From positions 62,001-126,000 of the forward strand of contig BLSF01000067.1 of assembly GCA_012862575.1 (NCBI GenBank): a stretch of 64,000 nt of DNA, in the 5' to 3' direction. Source of the stretch: Parietichytrium sp. I65-24A (lineage: Eukaryota; Sar; Bigyra; Thraustochytrida; Thraustochytriidae). Position numbers and translations under genes: made by a program. Position 1 is the first letter of the stretch; the number at the start of each line of letters is the position of its first letter. Of the stretch, positions 31,927-41,994 are shown in pieces. Below the pieces are notes generated by a model. It did no database searches, was not told the DNA's origin, and saw nothing but the letters and a program-made list of their open reading frames with translations.

Positions 31927-32402
31927 ACTGCGGAAGGGAGGAATTATATTATAGTAACCATCAACCGAAGACTCATTCCCTTTGTGAACTTTGCATTTTA
32001 TGAGAGAATTTGGCTGACAGCCATTCAATGTTCAGGACGTGGCGAAATTTCTTCTTGCGCGGTGCACAGGGAGAGAAAATTGTAAATTGTTTTACGTGTT
32101 CCAAGGAACTTGTTGTCGGAGAAGTAAAACCGTCCTGCCCTTTGCCATCATTATCTGTGCGCTCACCAAAAGAAAATGGATTTTTGATTGATTCACTGAA
32201 CTCTGGTAATAAAAAACTTGACCTGATAAAAGAATTATGCTGTAAGAGACTCAAACTTTTGTTGTCATGAGTTCCGAACTCGCCATTACTTTGGTATCAC
32301 GAATCTCACTCTGTGCTCGTCGATGTATCGATAGATGCGAACAAAACAAATTGCAATGGTAGGTAAATAGTAGTTCCGGCTAACGTTTGAATGGCGAGCA
32401 GT
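31927..32402. other. Convergent intergenic space with a possible small ORF
   Basis: An 80-codon ORF at 32028-32270 (plus) reads MFRTWRNFFLRGAQGEK, then a CFTCSKELV pair of cysteines and CCKRLKLLLS at the end. It may be a small protein, but nothing supports expression. Otherwise this is 3' flank of two convergent genes. Confidence 0.4.
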
Positions 32403-34586
32403 TTAGATCCAAGGGCGTTCCTCAGCAAGACGCTTCTCGTAAGCCTGAATCTTTGCCTCCTTTTGAAGAGTGAGGCCGATATCATCGAGCCCATGCAACA
32501 AGCAGTGGCGGCGAAAGGCCTCCACGTCGAAGGGAATCTCCTCGCCAGCCTCGGTTATCACGACCTGTTTTTCGAGGTTCACTTCAAGCTGCTGCTGCTC
32601 ACTCGCAAGCTTGCTCAGTTTCGCTACTGTCTCTTCTGGCATACGAATAGGGAGGATGCCATTTTTGAAGCAATTGTTGAAGAAAATATCGGCAAAGCTG
32701 GTACTTATGATGCAGCGAATGCCAAAGTCAAGAAGTGCCCATGGCGCATGCTCGCGGGAGGACCCGCAGCCAAAGTTGTCCCCAACGATCAGAATGGAGG
32801 ATTTGCGGTAGGCGTCTTGATTGAGGACGAAAGATGGATTCTCCTTGTCATCTTTTCCGTACCGCATCGAGTAGAATGCAGACTTGCCGAGTCCAGACCT
32901 CTTGATTGTCTTCAAGAACTTGGCAGGGATGATCATATCCGTGTCGATGTTTGACAGCGGCATTGGCGCAGCGATCCCTTTGTGGACAGTGAAAGGCTGC
33001 ATGCCACCTGCAGACGCTGGCTTGGATCCAGCAGCTGCAGAAGAAAAGCTACGCGCGCCCTTTGGGGTGATAAAGTCACGCACATCAGCCAAGCGCCCAG
33101 TGATGGCGGCAGCGGCTGCCATTGCCGGACTCACGAGATGAGTGCGTCCGCCAGGCCCTTGGCGCCCCTCAAAGTTGCGGTTGCTCGTAGATGCGCAGCG
33201 CTCCCCAGGCGAAAGTTGATCGGCGTTCATACCAAGGCACATTGAACACCCTGGTTCGCGGAAGTCGAACCCTGCATCTCTCAAAACCTGGTCGAGACCC
33301 TCCTTGATGGCCTGCTTCTTCACCAAGCCAGACCCCGGCACAATCATTGCGTGCTTGACATTGGGCGCAATCTTCTTGCCCTTGACGACTTCCGCCACTG
33401 CGCGGAGGTCTTCAATACGTCCGTTTGTGCATGACCCCACAAAAACTTTGTCGATCTGCACGTCAGTAAGCTTCTGTCCAGGTTTGAGATCCATGTACTC
33501 CAACGCGCGGCGGTAGGCAGCCTTCTGAGCTTCAGTTTTCGCCTTCTCTGGGTCTGGCACGAGTCCATTAATCGGGGCCACCATTTCAGGGTTGGTGCCC
33601 CATGTGACTTGCGGGCTAATGTCTGCTGCAGCGATGTTCACCTCGGAGTCGTACTTGGCGTCTGGATCCGAAGGCAAGGTCTTCCACCAGGCGACTGCCT
33701 TCTCCCACACGTCCCCCTTTGGCGACAGTGGCCTTCCCTTGAGGTAGCTGAAGGTTGTCTCATCTGGCGCAATCATTCCGGCTCTAGCACCAGCCTCAAT
33801 GGACATGTTGCAGATGCTCATACGGCCCTCCATGGAGAGCTTGCGGATGACGTCTCCGGCAAACTCGATTACATGGCCAGTACCTCCGGCAGTCCCGATA
33901 ACTCCAATGATGTGCAGCACCACATCCTTGGAAGTTACTCCGACCGGAAGCTCTCCATTCACCGATATCCGCATGCACTTTGCAGGCTTCTGCAACAGCG
34001 TTTGCGTGGCCAAGACATGCTCCACCTCAGAAGTGCCGATTCCGAACGCCAGTGCCCCGAACGCACCGTGCGTGCTTGTGTGACTGTCGCCGCAGACTAC
34101 AGTTGTCCCCGGGAGGGTGAACCCTTGCTCGCCACTGACCACGTGCACGATTCCTTGGTTCTCGTTGTTGAGCGAAAAGTATGGTAGCTTGAACTCCCGG
34201 GCGTTCTTGTCCAAGGTCTCCACCTGCAGCAGCGACTCTGGCGACTCGCCGAGCTTTCCCTCCAGACGCTCAGGTCCAGTTGGCACGTTGTGATCAGGAG
34301 TCACCAACGTCCTCTTGGGATGGCGGACGGGACGTCCTGCATTCTTGAGCCCTTCAAACGCCTGGGGCGAAGTCACCTCGTGCACCAAATGCCTGTCAAT
34401 GCCGATCAGGCACGTTCCGTCCTGCTGCGTGTCGATCACGTGCTCCTGCCACACCTTCTCGAACAGCGTGCGGCCAGTGGACAGCTCGCGGCGCACCCAT
34501 ATCTGCTGCACCTGCACCTTGCCTATTCGCTCGAAACACTTTGCGGAAACCCCGCGCACTCCGCGCAGTCCACGACCAGCCAACAT
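32403..34586 (-). CDS. LEU1: 3-isopropylmalate dehydratase, fused large and small subunits
   Basis: 727 residues, no intron. Residues about 35-510 are the LeuC-like [4Fe-4S] half: [33 protein letters not shown] and [10 protein letters not shown] carry the cluster cysteines, and [18 protein letters not shown] closes it. A linker of about 40 residues ([18 protein letters not shown]) joins the LeuD-like swivel half (about 550-727: [39 protein letters not shown]). It isomerises 2- to 3-isopropylmalate in leucine synthesis. The single-chain form is typical of fungi and oomycetes; bacteria and plants use separate subunits. ATG 34586 starts an Arg-rich, acid-poor N-terminus ([16 protein letters not shown]), which suggests a mitochondrial presequence. 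The organism can therefore probably make leucine. Confidence 0.96.
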   Translation of the reverse strand: MLAGRGLRGVRGVSAKCFERIGKVQVQQIWVRRELSTGRTLFEKVWQEHVIDTQQDGTCLIGIDRHLVHEVTSPQAFEGLKNAGRPVRHPKRTLVTPDHNVPTGPERLEGKLGESPESLLQVETLDKNAREFKLPYFSLNNENQGIVHVVSGEQGFTLPGTTVVCGDSHTSTHGAFGALAFGIGTSEVEHVLATQTLLQKPAKCMRISVNGELPVGVTSKDVVLHIIGVIGTAGGTGHVIEFAGDVIRKLSMEGRMSICNMSIEAGARAGMIAPDETTFSYLKGRPLSPKGDVWEKAVAWWKTLPSDPDAKYDSEVNIAAADISPQVTWGTNPEMVAPINGLVPDPEKAKTEAQKAAYRRALEYMDLKPGQKLTDVQIDKVFVGSCTNGRIEDLRAVAEVVKGKKIAPNVKHAMIVPGSGLVKKQAIKEGLDQVLRDAGFDFREPGCSMCLGMNADQLSPGERCASTSNRNFEGRQGPGGRTHLVSPAMAAAAAITGRLADVRDFITPKGARSFSSAAAGSKPASAGGMQPFTVHKGIAAPMPLSNIDTDMIIPAKFLKTIKRSGLGKSAFYSMRYGKDDKENPSFVLNQDAYRKSSILIVGDNFGCGSSREHAPWALLDFGIRCIISTSFADIFFNNCFKNGILPIRMPEETVAKLSKLASEQQQLEVNLEKQVVITEAGEEIPFDVEAFRRHCLLHGLDDIGLTLQKEAKIQAYEKRLAEERPWI

Positions 34587-35547
34587 TCTCGCGCCGCAAA
34601 TCCGCAAATCCGCAAACTGACCGACCGTGACCGTAACTGTGACTGCCTTCTCCGCAACAATGACACTCTGCAACTCGCGTTTCCTCTTCCCAGCACTCCC
34701 AACTCCTCAAGGCTTATCCCCGCCTCACCCGCTAACTCTAAGCTAGCTTCTGCCCACCCTCTCTCCCTCTCACGCACGCACTACAAACTTACTACAACCT
34801 TGGCTCTCCCAGTCCAACTCTCTCTATCTATAGCTATCTTATCAATCTGAGTTTTTCCGTCTCTCTCTCTTTGACCTCCGCTGGCGCAAAGGTAGTCCTC
34901 GCTAGCTTATACACCAGGACAACCAAGACGGACCCTTTGCGAAGCGAAATATCTTGCTCTTCCCGAAACAACCGCTCGTGGCCAGGGACTATGGAATGTG
35001 GTAATAGAGGGTAGTGCTGCTGGTGCGACGGACCAGTTGATGATGGCCTCTGGGACGCGCCATAGCTCCAGCGACCGCCGCACGTTTTTCCTGCATGGAA
35101 ATGGGTGTACCAGGTACTCAGTACTCAGTGCTCGGCTCGGTAAGATGCTCACATGTCAGTACAAGTGCAAGGTGGACCTGTTTCGATTGGCAGCTGGTTT
35201 AGGCGAATCGTTTGGAGGCTGTCGCATTCGCCCGTCCAGCGACATACGTTGAGCAAAAGCGGCGGGAAAATGCCGCCGGTGCGTGTAATATGAAAGAGCT
35301 GCGCATTGTTTACTTTGAGTACACAATTGGATGGCGCATATGTTCAGTGATCAAGTGAAAGTGTGTCTGTCGAGCGATTTTGAGAGAGAACCCAACCCGT
35401 TGACTTGCTGCGTGCGAGCAAAGAAGAGAACGCCAAAAGACTAAAACCGAAGAGATAAATTATTGTATTGTGAACAAAGTCAAGAATAAGGAAGAGAAAT
35501 CAGCAGCTGGTGCCTTTTGCAAAAATGGAGGGCAAATGTGGGAGCGT
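34587..35547. other. Intergenic region, no gene seen
   Basis: It includes the leader of LEU1 (CT-rich), GTACTCAGTACTCAGTGCTC at 35114, and the 3' flank of the large secreted protein gene. No supported ORF. Confidence 0.6.
35114..35124. repeat. Dispersed palindromic 11-mer GTACTSAGTAC
   Basis: The same 11-mer in either orientation occurs at 13405-13415, 19732-19742, 28351-28361, 28578-28588, 35114-35124 and 41134-41144. Close variants lie near 5231, 23601, 41281 (extended to GTACTCAGTGCTCAGTAC) and 41568. All are intergenic. Confidence 0.85.
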
Positions 35548-38500
35548 TTAGCGGAGCGAAGATTGCCCGCAAAGCGAGGCACGCTGAGAGAATGCGTAAT
35601 TGACTTCGAACTCCAAGTTCGGGAGGCAGGCCACATCAGTTGGGCAGTCGTGGAGAGTGGTGCTGCACTGGCGGAAGCGAATTGGGCGAATGAAGAGATT
35701 GTAGTGTTTCTTTGCTGAGATGGCAAGTGTACCATCGCATGGCTGGAAGCCGTAAGGGATAAAGAGCTCCTCGGTCCATACGTTTTTCGTGCTCAGGTAC
35801 TCGATGGAAATGCCTGGCACGCACATGCTTGATGAAGAACGCTTCGAATAGGAGCTTTCGCTCACGCCGCAGGATGAAGAAGATGCCGAAGAAACAGAGT
35901 AGGTTCCCTTGCCCAGCTCAGAAACAACTTGCTCATAGCCATCAGTCTGCAAACGCGCCACACACTGTTTAACCCAGTTGCTCAGCGAAGTGCCTGCAGC
36001 GCGCTGGCCTTGGATGGCCTGGCAGTACATCTCACTCCAGCGCATTGCAACGTTGGCTTGGTTCTTGTCAGTAGGCTTGATGTAGTTGATGCACTTTTTC
36101 ACACGGTCCGGGTCTCCCGGGAACAAGTTTGCGCTTGCGCACCACGTTTTCACGCCGTCGGGAGTGTCGCTGAGGCTGCAGGATGCCGAGACTAGCGCAC
36201 GGCACAACAGATAACTTGGCTGCATAGACTGCTGGCACAGGTCGTGAATGGCCTGGGCGCGAGTCACCGTCGAGAGACCCTTGGAGATTAGAGCGTTGGA
36301 TTCGGAGCAGAAACCGCCAGTAGTACTCTGGGTCTCAGAGGTTGGCTGAATCAAGCTTGGGATATCCAGGCGTGCATTCTTCGTCTTGCCGTCCTTGGAG
36401 ACGGACTGCAAGCAGACCGCGCGAATAAAAGTGTTGGTCGCTGGGTCCACGATTTCGAAATACTTTTGCCTTGATGTGGTGCCTGCCTCAACGTTGATGC
36501 TCAAGACAGAGGTGATCGGCGCAGCTCCACTGGAGGAAACCCAAGCCTTCTCCCACTTGCTCTGGAAGCACTGATCAGCAACAAGTGTGTAAGTGCCGCC
36601 AAGGTTGGTAATGATGAGCTGCTCAATCACACCGCGCTCGCCGAGGCTGAGCGACACGGAGAGATCACCGTCCGAGAACATCTCCATGGTTGCAAGACCG
36701 CTGACAGCCCAATCAGGTTGGCACGGAGAGCCGATGGCACCAATATCAGATCGAGATGTGAGGAGCTTTGCACGAGTTGCATCCCATTTGCAAGCATTTC
36801 CAGCGTGGTCCTTCTCAGCAACGCAGAGGCTCTCCTCGACGATGCACTGGTCATTTCTTGCATCGCACAAGAGCCAATTGTCAAGCGAGCCGTCGAACGC
36901 GATGCACTCTGGGTCGCCAAAGCATGTGCAGCTCTGGCAGCAGCTTGTCGTGGAGTCGTCCTCCATCACCGTCAACTGCAGGTTGAGCATACCTTCCATC
37001 GTCTTGAGCTTGCTGCATTTGGACTTTTGGTCCGCATTGGTCAAGTCGCAGTAAGGGGTGGTGATTGTCAACTCGCGGCAAATGTCTTCCTCGTCAGGGG
37101 TTCCAGTAATTTCTGCTGGGGCAGGGCAATTGTGTTCGCAGGATCCCAGGTTGCTCAGGGAATCGCGTGTTTCGCAAAACGCCTGGCCGGTCTCTGCCTG
37201 GACACATTCGCCCTGCGACCCACCAGAACTAGTGACCGTGTCCATCTCAGCGCAAGCATCTGGAGCAACTTCACCAGGCGCGCCTTCGTACACGCACACA
37301 TCCGAGTTGATAGTGATTACCTGTCCGGCCACGGTCATTTCACAAACAATCGCGCCATCGTATGAAACCACTACATTGCCGTCAGTTGCGATGATGGTGA
37401 GGAAGACGTCGGTTTCCAAAGGAATATTGTTCGAGGTTGGGACCAAGCACACGTTTTCCGTGCTACCGGAACTTGCGACCACTACTTCGAGCTGTGTACT
37501 GCAGTCCTTGACACGAACCTGGACGTACGGCTGATCGCAACCAACTTGCATGAGAACTTGGTCACCTTGTCCGCAAACTGGGTTATTAAAGAGCACTACT
37601 GCAGGGATCTGAAAGTCCGGACCAAAGCCAGTCAGAGTCTGCAAGAGGTCCCCAGGAGTAACCACGTCAGTGCAGTAATTGTGTGGTGCAGGGGTGGGAG
37701 AATTTGTTGGCGATACGGTCGGCGACACAGTCGGCGACCTGGTTGGTTCTACTGTTGGCATTTCTGTAGGCTGTGGCGTTGGGCAGTCTGCGGTCTCGAA
37801 GGTCGTACTAAATTTGACCTGCGATGCGGACATGCACGCGTTTTGCACAACGCACTCCGCACGCAGTCCGCACTGCTTCATCCGGATCTTGCTTGTGAAC
37901 AGCTCAGGAGCTTCTGCGGCGTTCACCACCATTTGATTGTCGCAAAGAGGCATTGTGTATGGAATAAAGTATTTGTCCACCCACTTATTATTCTTCCAGT
38001 ACTGAATGGTGACCCCGCGCTCGCAGGACTCGGCGGCCCGGAGGTAGTCCGCGTGGTCAGAGGAGCAAGTGTAACTTGGATTGGAAGCGACCACCATTCC
38101 GTTGGACTTGGTGTCGAGGAAGGCCTCCCAACCAAACTGCGAAATATCCGTCATGCATTGATCCACATCAAGTTGGTTTGCCTCGCAAACTAGCGTCGTC
38201 CACGCGACCTTGCGATCGGTTGTCGAGCCCGTCTTGAGCATACCCTTGCACTCGCTCACAGTGCTAGCTGAGGTTCTGGCAAGGTCTGCGTGTTCGCACC
38301 AGTAGTCCATGAGGTTTTTCATGTTGGACTCGGAGCACGCGCTATCGACCAACGCTTTGCACACCACGAGAAGATCTGGGGCGTTCATCTCCAAGCACTT
38401 TGACCAGATGCTCGAGGTCAAGGCGGTACTACCACTTTTTTGCTCAATCGTGTTGGTCACGCAAAAGCCGGTGGAAGCGGCAGGACGGTCACTATTGGTT

Positions 38501-39444
38501 TCGTACAGCCCTTGGATGTCAAGACGCATTCTCTGCATTGCGGTGGTGCAGGCAATTTCAGCAACAATCCCGGAGCTTTCGTCGACCACCTGCCACCAAA
38601 CTTCCACGTCATTGGGTAGGGTGTACGACCATGCAGATGGGATCGATGCCCCGGAGGTGGAGGTCCATGCCTTCTTCGGAGTGCTGCTTGACCTAGGGTC
38701 ATACTCGAAGCATCTCTCGGCGCCCAACTCGAATGTTCCCTCAGAGGTAGTGATTGTAGTGGAGATGATCACTCCGCGCTCCCCCAAGGTAAGTTCCATT
38801 TTAAAAGTACCCGTATCGTACATGGTCATCTTCGGGTGTCCAGAGACTGCCCAATCTGCTTGGCATGGGGAACCGGAGACTTCCCAAGACTCCCAAGCCT
38901 CGGTCTTTTTCAGCCACTTGCATTTGTTCCCGGCATGGTCCGTCTGCTTTTCGCAAGCTTTTTGGCCCATCTCGCACGATCTCATGCGGCCATCGCAGAC
39001 CACCCACTCATCGTGTACGCCGCTGAACGAGATGCAGCTTGGATCGCCGTAGCACTTGCAAGTCTCGCAGCAGATTCCAGCGGTGCCTTGATTCTCCATC
39101 TCCACATTCAACACGAGGGTGTCCTGAGCCGACAAATATGATGTGCAGCCCGGTGTAATGCTTTCATCGCAGTACGCCGCAGATGTTTCCACGTAGCGGC
39201 AAGATTCGCTGGTATCAGTTTGAAGCATCCTGCGTACATCAGTGCCATCCTGCGGGCAGCAGGTCTCGAGCAGAGCCTCCGTGCTCTGCTGACCCATGCT
39301 GCTGCACCAAGAGTTTGGTTGCGTGACGACCTCCGATGCGCCAATCCCCGTGCACGCATCTGGCCTTGTCTGGCCGACGGCGTTGCGAGCGGAGAACCCA
39401 CACAGAACCATTAGCGCGCCGAGGCGCCCCACGACTCCTTTCAT
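35548..39444 (-). CDS. Large Cys-rich secreted protein with internal duplication
   Basis: 1298 residues, no intron. ATG 39444 gives a signal peptide (MKGVVGRLGALMVLCGFSA). Two homologous units are separated by a Pro-Thr linker (about 560-585, SPTVSPT repeats) and a roughly 190-residue beta-rich domain. Unit 1 (about 27-555) and unit 2 (about 745-1298) share PDAC at their start, CCETCKCYGDPSC against CCQSCTCFGDPEC, DHAGNKCKW against DHAGNACKW, SPCQADWAVSG against SPCQPDWAVSG, and LTLGERGVI against LSLGERGVI. The C-x-C-[YF]-GDP-x-C core resembles von Willebrand D-type GDPH motifs without the His. It is probably a disulfide-rich extracellular or cell-wall protein. Function unknown. A decayed relative of unit 1 lies at 14060-14315. 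Confidence 0.85.
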   Translation of the reverse strand: MKGVVGRLGALMVLCGFSARNAVGQTRPDACTGIGASEVVTQPNSWCSSMGQQSTEALLETCCPQDGTDVRRMLQTDTSESCRYVETSAAYCDESITPGCTSYLSAQDTLVLNVEMENQGTAGICCETCKCYGDPSCISFSGVHDEWVVCDGRMRSCEMGQKACEKQTDHAGNKCKWLKKTEAWESWEVSGSPCQADWAVSGHPKMTMYDTGTFKMELTLGERGVIISTTITTSEGTFELGAERCFEYDPRSSSTPKKAWTSTSGASIPSAWSYTLPNDVEVWWQVVDESSGIVAEIACTTAMQRMRLDIQGLYETNSDRPAASTGFCVTNTIEQKSGSTALTSSIWSKCLEMNAPDLLVVCKALVDSACSESNMKNLMDYWCEHADLARTSASTVSECKGMLKTGSTTDRKVAWTTLVCEANQLDVDQCMTDISQFGWEAFLDTKSNGMVVASNPSYTCSSDHADYLRAAESCERGVTIQYWKNNKWVDKYFIPYTMPLCDNQMVVNAAEAPELFTSKIRMKQCGLRAECVVQNACMSASQVKFSTTFETADCPTPQPTEMPTVEPTRSPTVSPTVSPTNSPTPAPHNYCTDVVTPGDLLQTLTGFGPDFQIPAVVLFNNPVCGQGDQVLMQVGCDQPYVQVRVKDCSTQLEVVVASSGSTENVCLVPTSNNIPLETDVFLTIIATDGNVVVSYDGAIVCEMTVAGQVITINSDVCVYEGAPGEVAPDACAEMDTVTSSGGSQGECVQAETGQAFCETRDSLSNLGSCEHNCPAPAEITGTPDEEDICRELTITTPYCDLTNADQKSKCSKLKTMEGMLNLQLTVMEDDSTTSCCQSCTCFGDPECIAFDGSLDNWLLCDARNDQCIVEESLCVAEKDHAGNACKWDATRAKLLTSRSDIGAIGSPCQPDWAVSGLATMEMFSDGDLSVSLSLGERGVIEQLIITNLGGTYTLVADQCFQSKWEKAWVSSSGAAPITSVLSINVEAGTTSRQKYFEIVDPATNTFIRAVCLQSVSKDGKTKNARLDIPSLIQPTSETQSTTGGFCSESNALISKGLSTVTRAQAIHDLCQQSMQPSYLLCRALVSASCSLSDTPDGVKTWCASANLFPGDPDRVKKCINYIKPTDKNQANVAMRWSEMYCQAIQGQRAAGTSLSNWVKQCVARLQTDGYEQVVSELGKGTYSVSSASSSSCGVSESSYSKRSSSSMCVPGISIEYLSTKNVWTEELFIPYGFQPCDGTLAISAKKHYNLFIRPIRFRQCSTTLHDCPTDVACLPNLEFEVNYAFSQRASLCGQSSLR

Positions 39445-39628
39445 CTTAGTCGTCCTTGCCGATCGTGGACGGGTTTTCAACTATTTATTTGAATCTGATA
39501 TCTTCTTCTTTCCCTTCCCTCCTTGCCTTCGCTGTTTCCTCCTGCGTTGTTCGAGTTTGGGATCTGTCTGTTTCTCTTGCCTGCCATCTTTCCCAGACTC
39601 CACCTTGCAAACCTATGGGCAGGCAGCT

Positions 39629-39691
39629 TTTTTTCATTTCATAATAAACCAATTTACGAAGGTAATAATTTTTTATTATTTTAGATTTCAT
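39629..39691 (-). pseudogene. rps14: Probable 5' start of mitochondrial rps14 (in NUMT)
   Basis: The 21 codons from 39691 read MKSKIIKNYYLRKLVYYEMK, resembling the Asn/Arg/Glu-Lys pattern at the start of mitochondrial ribosomal protein S14. The match then stops abruptly where the base composition changes to nuclear type. It is AT-rich and collinear with the tRNA and rpl2 remains. The family call is tentative. Confidence 0.4.
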
Positions 39692-39705
39692 TTATTTTAA
39701 TTTCA

Positions 39706-39777
39706 TGGAAACAATCAGATTTGAACTGATAACTTTTTGCTTGCAAAGCAAACACTCTACCGTTAAGTTATGCTCCC
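39706..39777 (-). tRNA. trnA(ugc): Mitochondrial-type tRNA-Ala(UGC) within a NUMT
   Basis: 72 bases fold into a full cloverleaf. The acceptor GGGAGCA pairs with TGTTTCC (two G-U), the D stem is ACTT/GAGT, the anticodon stem TTTGC/GCAAA has loop TTTGCAA (anticodon TGC), and the T stem is ATCAG/CTGAT. The discriminator is A. The loop sequences and AT-richness are of mitochondrial type. It lies beside rpl2 remains, so it is probably not expressed in the nucleus. Confidence 0.82.
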
Positions 39778-39861
39778 TACTGCTTACAAGACTTGAACTT
39801 GTACAAATGAACTTTAATAGATCCTAAATCTACCGTGTCTAACCATTCCATATTTAAATTT
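39778..39861 (-). pseudogene. trnL(uag): Mitochondrial tRNA-Leu(UAG) pseudogene in NUMT
   Basis: GTAGA/TCTAT forms an anticodon stem around TTTAGGA (anticodon TAG), with the leucine-type GGTTAGACAC D arm and a T stem ACAAG/CTTGT. The 3' acceptor strand AAGCAGT has no matching 5' strand in the AT-rich sequence at about 39850-39862, so the acceptor stem is broken. It directly abuts the tRNA-Ala. Confidence 0.65.
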
Positions 39862-39885
39862 ATAATTACCACGCAAAATCATAAT

Positions 39886-40111
39886 TTATTTAGTTTTTTT
39901 ACCAAGAGTTAGTTTTCCCCAAGGGCTTACTGGATGCTTCCCAATTCTCCCTTTTCCTTCTCCTCCTCCATGAGGATGATCAATTGGATTTATTGCAACA
40001 CCACGTACTGAAGGGCGAATATTTCTCCATGCATTTTGTCCAGCTTAGACGGCAAATCCAAGCAAAAGATTTGTTTTAAAAAGAGGTAAAGAAAAACCTT
40101 CCGTTAGTACC
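39886..40111 (-). pseudogene. rpl2: 3' fragment of mitochondrial rpl2 (NUMT) with in-frame stop
   Basis: Read on the minus strand, the last 52 codons give the L2 C-terminal signature [20 protein letters not shown], then [17 protein letters not shown] and a TAA at 39886-39888. Upstream in the same frame (SLPLFKTNLLLGFAV) an in-frame TAA at 40045-40047 interrupts the protein just before AGQNAWR. Homology fades at about 40111. The AT-rich composition and tandem mitochondrial tRNAs show transfer from mitochondrial DNA. The stop and loss of the 5' part make it a pseudogene. Confidence 0.9.
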
Positions 40112-41967
40112 TTAGAGCTAGTACACGTATGTGATTTGACAGAATGAAATGTTTGGAAATCGTTGTGATGCAATGGAAACAGCGCTCGAACGAAGAAATT
40201 TAGATGAGACTCGCAGGGCTTTGAAAGAGAGCGAGCGAGCGAGCGAGAGAGAGAGTGTATGCGTTTGGGAGGGAGAGAGAGAGAGAGTAAGACAGAAGAA
40301 GAATGGGAGGAGGAGAAAATGACAGCGCTGTGAGCTGGGCCAGCTTCTTCCTCTCGGCTCTTCCGCTCTTTTGCTCTTTTGCTCTTTCGTTACATTCGCA
40401 CGAAGTGCGCAACTCGCCTCTTTTGTTTCTCTCCTTCTCTCTTTGGATTAATTTCATTTACACTTATTGTGAGCACTCACAGTCAGTACTGGTATACCCA
40501 ACAGCACACAGGAACCAGGATTCACCTCCAAAAGATGTCTGTCTAGCCAGGCGTGTTCCTCGGGCTTTCAATCGATTCCGTCGGGGCGACCAGTTCGCTC
40601 ATGGCCTCTGGTTGTGGCTGTGGTTGTGGCTGTGGCTCTGGAACACGACGTGGTTGTTTGTCTTAGACATGGTGTAAAGTTCGCTTGTCTCCTCTGTCAG
40701 ACATTGTCAGACTTGACCGCCACGATAGCGAAGGTCTGCTGAACAGGCTGAGGCTGGTGGCGACTTTGCGCTCTTTGCAGCGCAGCCAAGTATCCACAAG
40801 CATGCACTGACATTTTCGAGCTGGCTGGGAGTGAGCCATTTCCATAAGACAACGTTTCTCAGTTCTTCTTTCCATCTCTCCTCTCTCTGTTTGTGCTATT
40901 GGCATTGACTCTGTTCTTCACTCAATTCTTCTGAACCGCAATTCTTCTTCTTCTTCTTCTTCTTCTTCACCCTGAAGCTCCTGTGTTACAGGAACCGCAC
41001 AAAAAGAATGATATCGTGATATCGTGGAGCTGTAGCAAGCGGTAGGTTGCGCCCGTTCGCACAGTGGAGCCCGGCTGGCGTCACGAAACAAAAACACTGT
41101 TCCACAATCACACGAAACAATACTGGGCATCTAGTACTCAGTACCAAACTTCTCAGAACGATGCATTGATTGATTTCTCCTTGATTTTCTGTCTCCATTC
41201 TGAATCCTGGTTGTCCACGACATTAAAAGACATATTGCAGTCGAATCTTTTTCACTTTTCACTCGCCCGGCCGGTAGCTAGTACTCAGTGCTCAGTACCG
41301 CTCACCGCGATCACCGCGATCACCGAGATTGCCGCGATCGCAGCTCGAAGGCTGGTCACCTCTCTCTCGCGGTGGCAGTATTCGCAGTGTTCGCATGTAT
41401 TCGCTACTCAAGTCTCGCGACGTGTTTCTCTCGTTCCCGTCCAAGCCTACCTTTCTGTGTAGTTGGCATTAGTCGGCAGGCACAAAACCCTTTCATTGTC
41501 TAACGAGAGCGTCAAACAATTCCGCAGAGTCAACGCGAGTCGATCAAGGTTTCTCTCGTTTGGGTCGGTACTCGAGTACTGATAAATTATATCAAAATGC
41601 CTGCCTGCTCGTGAGGGAGAAGCGCTTGCTGCGTGTTGCTTGCGGACGTTGGAGCGAGCGCGTGGGCTATGATGGGCTATGTTGCAAAAGTTCCGGATTC
41701 TGACATTCTCTAAACTTCTGTTCAACTCACAGTTTCGGTAGAAGAGCCCAAAATGTCAAGCTCATGAGGCGTCTCTAGACTAGAAGCTCTGGAAGGAGTT
41801 CAAATGCAGAATTCAGAATTTAGAATGGGTGAGTGAGTGGCTCAGTCGTGAATCAAGATTTGGAGTACAATTTTATGGAAGTGCTGCAGTATCTGTGCCC
41901 GAACCACAGTCGAAGAACATCAGCAATCTCTTGATTTTGTCTACACTAGAGCGAGTGATTCAGAATA

Positions 41968-41994
41968 CAGAATTTCAGAATTTCTGAAATTCTG
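41968..41994. repeat. Perfect 11-bp inverted repeat built from TTCAGAA units
   Basis: CAGAATTTCAG and CTGAAATTCTG are perfectly complementary around a 5-base AATTT loop, within a longer CAGAATT-type tract. Confidence 0.85.
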
